Assembly (NCBI GenBank): GCA_040954595.2
Contig: CM082595.2
Coordinates: 8,060,001-8,124,000, forward strand
DNA: 64,000 bases
From: Balanoglossus misakiensis
Lineage: Eukaryota > Hemichordata
Reading direction: 5' to 3'
Each line of letters opens with the position of its first letter. Position 1 is the first letter of the stretch. A model generated the notes under the pieces. It saw only the letters and a program-made list of their open reading frames with translations, made no database searches and had not been told where the DNA came from. Below, in pieces: positions 11,761-20,755 of the stretch. Position numbers and translations under genes: made by a program.

Positions 11761-12361
11761 TAATACTTGTAACGACGCCGCCACCTAATACTGTACTGGA
11801 GAGATGAACTTAATACTTGTAACGACGCCGCCACCTAATACTGTACTGGAGAGATGAACTTAATACTTGTAACGACGCCGCCACCTAATACTGTACTGGA
11901 GAGATGAACTTAATACTTGTAACGACGCCGCCACCTAATACTGTACTGGAGAGATGAACTTAATACTTGTAACGACGCCGCCACCTAATACTGTACTGGA
12001 GGGATGAACTTAATACTTGTAACGACGCCGCCACCTAATACTCTACTGGAGGGATGAACTTAATACTTGTAACGACGCCGCCACCTAATACTGTACTGGA
12101 GGGATGAACTTAATACTTGTAACGACGCCGCCACCTAATACTGTACTGGAGAGATGAACTTAATACTTGTAACGACGCCGCCACCTAATACTGTACTGGA
12201 GGGATGAACTTAATACTTGTAACGACGCCGCCACCTAATACTGTACTGGAGGGATGAACATAATACTTGTAACGCCGCCGCCACCTAATACTGTAACTGG
12301 AGGGATGAACTTAATACTTGTAACGACGCCGCCACCTAATACTGTACTGGAGGGATGAACT
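11761..12361 (+). repeat. 50-bp minisatellite, 12 near-identical units
   Basis: Units start at 11,761 and every 50 bp after that. Unit 11 (12,261) is 51 bp, and a broken unit follows at 12,362. Each unit contains TAATACTTGTAACGACGCC, GCCACCTAATACTG and GGAGRGATGAACT. Variation is limited to a few substitutions, mainly GAGAGATG versus GAGGGATG. The period is not a multiple of three, so no frame is maintained. The repeat probably grew from the exon-like block, because the same landmarks appear once in the 12,470-12,557 copy. Confidence 0.95.
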
Positions 12362-12409
12362 TAAACTTGTAACGACGCCAGATGATGCTTCTGTGACCAG
12401 AGGGATGAA

Positions 12410-12557
12410 CAACGCCATGATTTGTTGATCTGATCTAATTAATAATATTCATTCTTTTTTTTTTCAATAGGTTCATTGGTAATATCATCGCCGGAGGGAG
12501 TCTAATCAATATCTACAACAACGCTGCGACAGATAACAATATCATAACCAGAGGGAT
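12410..12557 (+). repeat. second copy of the exon-like block
   Basis: This is unexpanded: GATCTGATCTAATTAATAAT, a poly-T tract with CAATAG, GTTCATTGGTAAT, then CAACAACGCTGCGACAG and ACCAGAGGGATGCTGTCAATAG followed by GTTAGG. It shows what the ancestral unit of the adjacent minisatellite may have looked like. Confidence 0.45.
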
Positions 12558-12755
12558 GCTGTCAATAGGTTAGGTTAATAAAAATGGTTTAATCTGAGGG
12601 AATGGTAAAGGGTTGGTGTATGAATATGTTAGGGTAATAAAAAATGGTATAATCTAACGGAATGGTGAAGGGTTGGTGTATGAATAGGTTAGGCTAATAA
12701 AAAATGGTATAATGTAATGGAATGTAATGGAATGGTGAAGGGTTGGTGTATGATG
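12558..12755 (+). repeat. tandem repeat of about 60 bp, three copies
   Basis: Units share GGTTAGG(T/C)TAATAAAAA, TGGTATAATCTAA, GGAATGGTGAAGGGTTGG and TGTATGAATA. The third unit carries a short internal duplication of GTAATGGAAT. Confidence 0.85.
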
Positions 12756-13160
12756 ACAGTGTGCACAAGGGTACTGTAACAAAACTGTCTGCATGGGTAT
12801 AATATTATGGTTTCAAGGGTATGATAAGTAATTAAAATACTATAAAAACAAGGGTAATGCCACATGGTAAATAAAAACTGTACATGTACAGAGGGTAAAT
12901 ACCGGTATAATATATAAGGGTGTAAACATCAATGGTGTAATAATAAAAAATGGGTAACACAAGGTTTTGGTGGTATAATAATAATAAAATGGTATTAACT
13001 TGATGGTATAAACATTATGGGATGTGTATAAATGGTGTTAATATTACAAAGGTATGATGATTAATTGGGGTGTAATAATAAGAAATTTAAAATCATTGGG
13101 TAATTTATTAGTGTCAGGTTGGGTAAAATAATTTTTGCTATGCATTCGTGTAATTTGTCT
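12756..13160. repeat. low-complexity GGTATAATA-rich DNA
   Basis: Degenerate GGGTAATAATAAAATGGTAT words fill the stretch, apparently decayed from the adjacent tandem repeat. No gene is present. Confidence 0.6.
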
Positions 13161-13360
13161 GCCGATTTTTTGCAGCGTTACCCGCGTTCGCGTTCTTCAT
13201 TGCAGGTCACTCGTCGTGTAATCGAATTTCGCCGTGTGCCCGTTTGATTCGCCGATGGATTTTTTTACAACGTTACCCGCGTTCGCGTTCTTCATCGCAG
13301 TTCGCTCGTCGTGTAATGGAATTTCGCCGTGTGCCCGTTTGATTCACCGATGGATTTTTT
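13161..13360 (+). repeat. CpG-rich tandem duplication of 95 bp
   Basis: Two copies share CGTTACCCGCGTTCGCGTTC, CGCTCGTCGTGTAAT, AATTTCGCCGTGTGCCCG and TTTGATTCGCCGATGG. A third, partial copy follows. The CpG density contrasts with the AT-rich surroundings. A 120-codon plus-strand frame overlaps it, but it contains the duplication out of register and resembles nothing known. Confidence 0.8.
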
Positions 13361-13785
13361 GCTTTCGTCATCGTAATTCCCGCATCAACACGAATCCTCA
13401 ATCTCACGTAACAACAATACATCAAAATGTACACAGAAAAATAGGAGTCGGCAAGACAATTCTGGTTAGTGTGAGCCCCAACCTTTTAAAATTCACAACG
13501 GGGGAGGGGGCAGTTTTTCCTCATTTTATATTTGGCTCGAGGTTTTTAACTGTCCCCAGGCGCGTAAAGTTAGTTAGTTTATCACACAGAATGTAATTAT
13601 CTTGCTTGATTTAAAAAAACACTAAAATTGTATGGGGAGCTTCTTGCGATTTGTACTTAAGAAACTGATGGTTTTTACCCATAGGTAATAATTAGTATTA
13701 ACACATAATTGCCTAGAAATAAAAATTAACTCAAGGGTAGAATGCAACAGTTTATTTTGTGCAATATCAACAGGAGCTATTTTGG
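13361..13785. other. non-coding DNA
   Basis: No supported gene, RNA or repeat was seen. Confidence 0.4.
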
Positions 13786-13889
13786 CACATTATTTCAGTT
13801 TGATAAACACTGTTTTTGCTCATTGTTTCATTTCGACCACATTATTTCAGTTTGATAAAAACTGTTTTTGCTTATTGTTTTATTTCAAC
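13786..13889 (+). repeat. 52-bp tandem duplication
   Basis: Two units beginning CACATTATTTCAGTTTGATA differ at only a few positions. Unit 1 starts at 13,786 and unit 2 at 13,838. Confidence 0.85.
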
Positions 13890-14025
13890 CACTTTTGTCA
13901 CCTTGTTTTAAATTGAATGCAAGCATTGTTTCTGTTTGACCACTACTTGGGGTAATTGTTCCAAATTGGTATGCAAGATATTTTACATCAGCAGTTAGCC
14001 ATCTAGCCACACTTTAGCTGCACAG

Positions 14026-14153
14026 CATATGAAAAATAATGAAATTCATGCAAAAAGCAAAAAAGTATTATGGGTATAATGCCATTGCAGCATTGGCGGT
14101 TCGACTCCGTCGATACTTACTTTGAAGCATAAGTCTTCATTATTTTTCATATG
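14026..14153 (+). mobile_element. 128-bp palindromic MITE-like element with a tRNA-like tip
   Basis: Perfect 18-bp inverted ends are CATATGAAAAATAATGAA at 14,026-14,043 and its complement at 14,136-14,153. Pairing continues imperfectly inward to the 7-bp stem 14,063-14,069 with 14,112-14,118. Above that stem sit two adjacent hairpins. One has stem AATGC/GCATT with a 7-nt loop. The other has stem GGCGG/CCGTC with the 7-nt loop TTCGACT. The second matches a tRNA T-arm and contains the exact pol III B-box word GGTTCGACTCC. There is no D-arm (8-nt linker), no variable loop and no clear A-box. I infer a foldback element. An active tRNA is unlikely. Confidence 0.6.
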
Positions 14154-14300
14154 TAATAAATAAAACTATTCCAAATTCATATCTTTGTTTTCAGTTTGTG
14201 CTTTTGCTTCAGTTAGGGGGCCCACACTTACCAAACCTGTCTTGCCATCTTTTCACATTTCTTTAAATATGCAGCGCCAGCAGTAGGCAGTATTTGATCA
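14154..14300. other. spacer before the satellite
   Basis: A short unique stretch that leads into the first degenerate satellite unit. No feature was recognised. Confidence 0.4.
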
Positions 14301-17300
14301 AATTGACCAACAAATCACTCAAAATTAATAGGCAGGATACTGTCCACTCTGGCCTGGTTACTGTCTGGCCTGGTTAATGTTGACGCAAAGGTTGACTCCA
14401 CCAAACACTCAAAATTAATGGACAGGATACTGTCCACTCTGGCCTGGTTACAGTGTGCTCTGGTTAATGTTGACGCAAAGGTTGTCCACCAAACACTCAA
14501 AATTAATGGACAGGATACTGTCCACTCTGGCCTGGTTACTATCTGGCCTAGTTAATGTTGACGCAAAGGTTGACCCCACCAAACACTCGAAATTAATGGG
14601 CAGCATACTGTCCACTCTGGCCTGGTTACTATCTGGCCTGGTTAATGTTGACGCAAAGGTTGACCCCACCAGACACTCAAAATTAATGGACAGGATACTG
14701 TCGACTCTGGCCTGGTTACTATCTGGCCTGGTTAATGTTGACGCAAAGGTTGACCCCACCAGACACTCAAAATTAATGGACAGGATACTGTCGACTCTGG
14801 CCTGGTTACTGTCTGGCCTGGTTAATGTTGACGCAAAGGTTGACCCCACCAAACACTCGAAATTAATGGGCAGAATACTGTCCACTCTCTGCCTGGTTAC
14901 TTTCAGGCCGGGTTAATGTTGACGCAAAGGTTGACCCAACCAAACACTCGAAATTAATGGGCAGGATACTGTCCACTCTAGCCGTGTTACTGTCTGGCCT
15001 GGTTAATGTTGACGCAACGGTTGACCCCACCAAACACTCGAAATTAATGGGCAGAAAACTGTCCACTCTCAGCCTGGTTACTGTCTGGCCTGGTTAATGT
15101 TGACGCAAAGGTTGACCCAACCAAACACTCGAAATTAATGGGCAGAATACTGTCCACTCTGGACATGTTACTGTCTGGCCTGGTTAATGTTGACGCAAAG
15201 GTTGACCCCACCAAACACTCGAAATTAATGGGCAGAATACTGTCCACTCTGGCCTGGTTACTGTGTGCTCTGGTTAATGTTGACGCAAAGGTTGACCCCA
15301 CCAAACACTCGAAATTAATGGGCAGAATACTGTCCACTCTGGCCTGGTTACTGTCTTGCCTGGTTAATGTTGACGCAAAGGTTGACCCCACCAAACACTC
15401 GAAATTAATGGGCAGAATACTGTCCACTCTGGCCTTGTTACTGTCTGGCCTTGTTAATGTTGACGCAAAGGTTGACCCCACCAAACACTCGAAATTAATG
15501 GGCAGAACACTGTCCAATCTCTGCCTGGTTACTGTCTGGCCTGGTTAATGTTGACGCAACGGTTGACCCCACAAAACACTCGAAATTAATGGGCAGGATA
15601 CTGTCCACTCTGGCCTTGTTACTGTCTGGCCTGGTTAATGTTGACGCAAAGGTTGACCCCACCAAACACTTGAAATTAATGGGCAGAATACTGTCCAATC
15701 TCCGCCTGGTTACTGTCTGGCCAGGTTAATGTTGACGCAACGGTTGACCCCACCAAACACTCGAAATTAATGGGCAGGATACTGTCCACTCTGGCCTTGT
15801 TACTGTCTGGCCTGGTTAATGTTGACGCAAAGGTTGACCCCACCAAACACTCGAAATTAATGGGCAGAATACTGTCCAATCTCCGCCTGGTTACTGTCTG
15901 GCCTGGTTAATGTTGACGCAACGGTTGACCCCACCAAACACTCGAAATTAATGGGCAGGATACTGTCCACTCTGGCCCTGTTACTGTCTGGCCTGGTTAA
16001 TGTTGACGCAAAGGTTGACCCCACCAAACACTTGAAATTAATGGGCAGAATACTGTCCAATCTCCGCCTGGTTACTTTCAGGCCTGGTTAATGTTGACGC
16101 AAAGGTTGACCCAACCAAACACTCGAAATTAATAGGCAGAATACTGTCCACTCTCCGCCTGGTTACTGTCTGGCCTGGTTAATGTTGACGCAACGGTTGA
16201 CCCCACCAAACACTCGAAATTAATGGGCGGAATACTGTCCACTCTCTGCCTGGTTACTTTCAGGCCAGGTTAATGTTGACGCAAAGGTTGACCCCACCAA
16301 ACACTCGAAATTAATGGGCAGGATACTGTCCACTCTGGCCGTGTTACTGTCAGGCCTGGTTAATGTTGACGCAACGGTTGACCCCACCAAACACTCGAAA
16401 TTAATGGGCAGAATACTGTCCACTCTCCGCCTGGTTACTGTCTGGCCTGGTTAATGTTGACGCAACGGTTGACCCCACCAAACACTCGAAATTAATGGGC
16501 AGAATACTGTCCACTCTCTGCCTGGTTACTTTCAGGCCAGGTTAATGTTGACGCAAAGGTTGACCCCACCAAACACTCGAAATTAATGGGCAGGATACTG
16601 TCCACTCTGGCCGTGTTACTGTCAGGCCTGGTTAATGTTGACGCAACGGTTGACCCCACCAAACACTCGAAATTAATGGGCAGAATACTGTCCACTCTCC
16701 GCCTGGTTACTGTCTGGCCTGGTTAATGTTGAGGCAAAGGTTGACCCAACCAAACACTCGAAATTAATTGGCAGAATACTGTCCACTCTGGCCTTGTTAC
16801 TGTCTGGCCTGGTTAATGTTGACGCAAAGGTTGACCCCACCAAACACACAAAATTAATGGGCAGCATACTGTCCACTCTGGCCTGGTTATTGTGTGCTGT
16901 GGTTAATGTTGACAAACAGGTTGACCCCACTAAACACTCAAAATAAATTGGCAGCATACTGTCCACTCTTGCCTGGTTACTGTGTGCCCTGGATAATGTT
17001 GACGCAAAGGTTAACCCCTACCAAACACTCAAAATTAATGGGCAGAATACTGTCCACTTTGGCCTGGTTAATGTGTGCTCTGGTTAATGTTGACACAAAG
17101 GTTGACCCCTACCAAACACTCAAAATTAATGGGCAGCATACTGTCCACTCTGGCCTTGTTACTGTGTGCTCTGGTTAATGTTGACAAACAGGTTGACCCC
17201 ACCAAACACTCAAAATTAATGGGCAGAATACTGTCCACTTTGGCCTGGTTAATGTGTGCTCTGGTTAATGTTGACGCAAAGGTTGACCCCTACCAAACAC

Positions 17301-18207
17301 TCAAAATTAATGGGCAGCATACTGTCCACTCTGGCCTTGTTACTGTGTGCTCTGGTTAATGTTGACACAAAGGTTGACCCCACCAAACACTCAAAATTAA
17401 TGGGCAGCATACTGTCCACTCTGGCCTGGTTACTGTGTGCTCTGGTTAATGTTGACACAAAGGTTGACCCCACAAAACACTCAAAATTAATGGGCAACAT
17501 ACTGTCCACTCTGGCCTGGTTACTGTGTGCTCTGGTTAATGTTGACGCAAAGGTTGACCCCACAAAACACTCAAAATTAATGGGCAACATACTGTCCACT
17601 CTGGCCTGGTTACTGTGTGCTCTGGTTAATGTTGACGCAAAGGTTGACCCCACCAAACACTCAAAATTAATGGGCAGCATACTGTACACTCTGGCCTGGT
17701 TACTGTGTGCTCTGGTTAATGTTGACGCAAAGGTTGACCCCACCAAACACTCAAAATTAATGGGCAGCATACTGTCCACTCTGGCCTGGTTACTGTGTGC
17801 TCTGGTTAATGTTGACGCAAAGGTTGACCCCACCAAACACTCAAAATAAATGGGCAGCATACTGTCCACTCTTGCCTGGTTGCTGTGTGCTCTGGTTAAT
17901 GTTGACGCACAGGTTGTCCCCACCAAACACTCAAAATTAATGGGCAACATACTGTCCACTCTGGCCTGGTTACTGTGTGCTCTGGTTAATGTTGACGCAA
18001 AGGTTGACCCCACCAATCACTCAAAATTAATGGGCAGCATACTGTCCACTCTGGCCTGGTTACTGTGTGCTCTGGTTAATGTTGACGGAAAGGTTGACCC
18101 CACCAAACACTCAAAATTAATGGGCAGCATACTGTCCACTCTGGCCTGGTTACTGTGTGCTCTGGTTAATTTTGACGCAAAGGTTGACCCCACCAAACAC
18201 TCAAAAC
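14301..18207 (+). repeat. 90/91-bp satellite array, about 43 units
   Basis: Unit landmarks are AATTAATGGGCAG, ATACTGTCCACTCTGG, CCTGGTTACTGT, CTGGTTAATGTTGACGCAA, AGGTTGACCCCACC and AAACACTC. Each unit contains an internal 16-bp near-duplicate (CTGGCCTGGTTACTGT then CTGGCCTGGTTAATGT). Two subtypes divide the array. CTGGCCTGG units dominate up to about 16,850, and GTGTGCTCTGG units after that. Dimers of 181 bp (15,495, 15,676, 15,857) and a 272-bp trimer (16,220 versus 16,492) show higher-order structure. The 90-bp period is 30 codons, so long frames stay open on both strands. That is expected from periodicity and is not evidence of a protein. Confidence 0.95.
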
Positions 18208-19060
18208 CAGATATTAACTGAATATGCTCACGTGCAGTACTGTGATTGGTTGACAGAATAACAAGATAAGAAAAACCAGTGTTAAACCATGTTGGTTTAT
18301 AGTGTATATGGTGCAAGGGTTGTGTGTTGCACCATTGTGAAATGTAAACATGTTTGTGGAATTGTTGCCTTGTCAATTTTTGTAAGGGGTTAGGGACGAT
18401 GTCAAATAACAAAAAATAAGTTTAGCTTGAAACCCCTGCACTCCCCCTTGTAACCTAATTGTTGAATACTGATCAGTGCCTCTTATTATTTCATTATTGT
18501 GACAACTCCATATTTAAACCATAACCAGGATAGAAAAGTACACTATCACACATATTGATATTTCGACAATATTTGAATGAAAACATTTCTTTTCAATTCT
18601 GAGTTTACATCAGGTCTTGATTGATTTTTCTGCTTATAGAATAAGAATATGCAATGTAAAGAATTCTCGACTTACTCAACTATTTTGTTCGATGGAACAC
18701 TTTTTTGGGTCAAAACCCCCACCCCCTAAACTTCAAGAAGTAAGATTTTTATCAGACCTGAATCCTTTGACATCGTCCCTTAACTTGGCAAGGGGTACTG
18801 GAAATTGAGGTGGTTGTGATGCAACAGGTGTGCCCTCGTGTGTTAATAGAAGAGAGGATGAAGTCAGTGGGCTAACCATTGCTGTTGAGGGCGCTCTTAC
18901 ATATTCGAGGTTGCAGGTTGAGCTTTGTATCGTTTGCATTTTAAATAAAATGTGTAGAGCTATGGATGAGATCTAATATCCAACATGGAATAGTAAAAAA
19001 GGAGTCTTATACCAGTTCCTGAACAAAAAAAATTAACGTCAGATTTGTTTTCTTGATAAA
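18208..19060. other. single-copy-like DNA after the satellite
   Basis: The stretch from about 18,690 (GGGTCAAAACCCCCACCCCC, then CTTTGACATCGTCCCTTAA) has a diverged partner near 23,630-23,690. A minus-strand frame of 68 codons at 18,733-18,939 has no recognisable domain. No gene is called. Confidence 0.4.
18308..18335 (+). other. stem-loop
   Basis: ATGGTGCAA and TTGCACCAT form a perfect 9-bp stem around a 10-nt G/T loop. Its function is unknown and it may be chance. Confidence 0.4.
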
Positions 19061-20011
19061 ATTTCACTACAGATTGATACGAAATGTGAGAAAAATTGTC
19101 CTCTGCTTTCATTATGGTCTTGCATCATACCCAGGGTTAGTGTTGGTCATTCAAGTTTAATGAGAAAATTTCCTAAAACACCAATTTGAGGTTTCGTAAC
19201 ACATAACACCCATAGGGACTTTAACACCAAATTTCAGACACAGCAGACAAATACTTTTAGAGAAGTTTTATTGATCAGAACTAACAATTTCCCCAAATAG
19301 GGATAAAACACCAAAAAATAGAAAACTAAAGATCTCTTCACAACAGGTGGTCTACTCAAGGTACTGCATACCAATTTTCAAAGCAATCCGAACAGCAGTT
19401 CTGGAGTCAATTTTCCACATTTGAGCTTAGTATAATTTGGGCAATGTCACCTTCATTTGAATGAAACTACAGCAGTTCTCAAGTTTTTTTGCAATATATC
19501 GATGCTGAATTGTGCTATAAACCTGCATTGGTATGTGTACCGAAACAGATGTAGAAAATATCGCTGTTCTACACTAGTGGTTGTAATAATTCAAACATCT
19601 GGTAAGAAAATGAATGTGTCCTACATTGGCAACAGAATCAGATATCTGGTAGGTAAAAGCTCACATTGGTGTGGATACAAAGTGTGAAGTTGCGTTAATT
19701 TTAACAGACACAAGAACAGGAACAAAGTAAACAAATTTAAAAAAAGCAACAATTGTCTTAGAACTTACTATGGATGAGAATGGTCTGGAAGACGTACACA
19801 CCACATATTTTATGCCAGCTATATAAGTGTAGCTCGTATTAGAAATATTGCTGAAAATGGTCTCTCCCCCCCCCCCCCCCAAATACAAATTTGTGGGTTT
19901 TCCTACACCTCGATCAAATGATTCATCTCACATCCCGAAAAATGTGCATAGTAAATTTTAAAGCTATTAGGAGTACTCTGATAGAAAAGTGAACTTGACA
20001 AAAAATGCCTT
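19061..20011 (-). repeat. dispersed-repeat cores in reverse orientation
   Basis: Read on the minus strand, this stretch contains the family core, for example CTGTTCGGATTGCTTTGAAA then TTGGTATGCAGTACCTTGAG. A C-tract lies at about 19,864. No coding exon is supported. Confidence 0.4.
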
Positions 20012-20590
20012 AAAACATAACTTTGCATATTTTAAGCACATTTAATAAAAACAATCTGATTACTGTTATCCCTGGGTTTCTGAATGCCAAATATCAAAGC
20101 CATCCCATGTACAGTTTTTAGGAAGATTTGAAAAGAATTTCTGAACAAACTGCTTTAAAACACAAATTATTACTTTTAAAGGACACTTAAAAAAATCTAT
20201 TTACTGTTATCCCTAGGCTTCTGAATACCTAATATCAAAGCCATCTGATGTGCAGTATTTTAGGAAGATTTCAAAAGAACTGAGCAAACAGCCTTAAAAC
20301 ACAAATTTGCATATTTTAAGCACACTGAAAAAAACTCTATTCACTGTCATTCCTGGGCTTTTGAATACCTAATATCAAAGCTGTCCAATGTGCATTTTTT
20401 TGGAGGAGAGTTCAAATGAATTAATGAACAAACTGCCTCAAAACACAAATGTACATATTTTAAGCACACTTTTAAAAAATCTTATTACTGTCATTCCTGT
20501 GTCTGAGTACCAAATATCAAAGTCGTCTGATGTGCACGTTTGATGAAAAAGACTTCTAAAATATTTTTGAAGAAACTATCTTAAATTCTA
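20012..20590 (-). repeat. tandem repeat of about 140 bp, four copies
   Basis: Each unit contains TTGCATATTTTAAGCACAC, ATTACTGTTATCCCT, CTGAATACCTAATATCAAAG and TAGGAAGATTTCAAAAGAA. Units start near 20,016, 20,157, 20,296 and 20,434 and differ by several percent. The array lies just beyond the 3' end of the minus-strand gene, so it may fall in its 3' UTR or flank. Confidence 0.75.
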
Positions 20591-20721
20591 ATGTCCAACG
20601 AGTTCGTGTGGGTAACAAAACTGAAACTATTCACCACTCTAATAGTGGCTGAAAACATTGAAATCCTAGCAATGCGCCTGCAGAGTCATTGTAAAAGAAT
20701 GTGATGTATGGTAGGGAAAGC

Positions 20722-20755
20722 TCAGCGTTTGCCCTTGCTAGGTTTGGTTCTGTAC
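20722..20755 (-). CDS. OB-fold gene, last coding exon
   Basis: 34 nt behind the acceptor CTTATTTCCAG. It finishes the split arginine codon and adds a basic tail YRTKPSKGKR before TGA. The exon is short, so the call rests on phase and acceptor strength. No clear AATAAA signal was found close downstream on the minus strand. Confidence 0.55.

Noticed and set aside
11761-12361. CRISPR-like array
   Set aside because: The whole 50-bp unit repeats with no unique spacers, and the context is a eukaryotic genome.
13234-13596. 120-codon plus-strand frame
   Set aside because: It overlaps the 95-bp tandem duplication, which is not a multiple of three, and it has no recognisable motif.
14063-14118. Functional mitochondrial-type tRNA lacking the D-arm
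   Set aside because: The acceptor stem is part of a longer palindrome, the variable loop is missing, the base before the anticodon is not T, and nothing else mitochondrial is nearby.
14448-18412. Long frames on both strands with a 30-residue repeat (up to 255 codons)
   Set aside because: They follow from a 90-bp period lacking stops. They are open on both strands at once and break wherever a 91-bp unit occurs. There is no start context, splice site or composition typical of protein.
18733-18939. Minus-strand 68-codon frame as an extra exon of the OB-fold gene
   Set aside because: It lies beyond the TGA-containing last exon, no acceptor joins in phase, and part of it overlaps a diverged repeat shared with 23,630-23,690.
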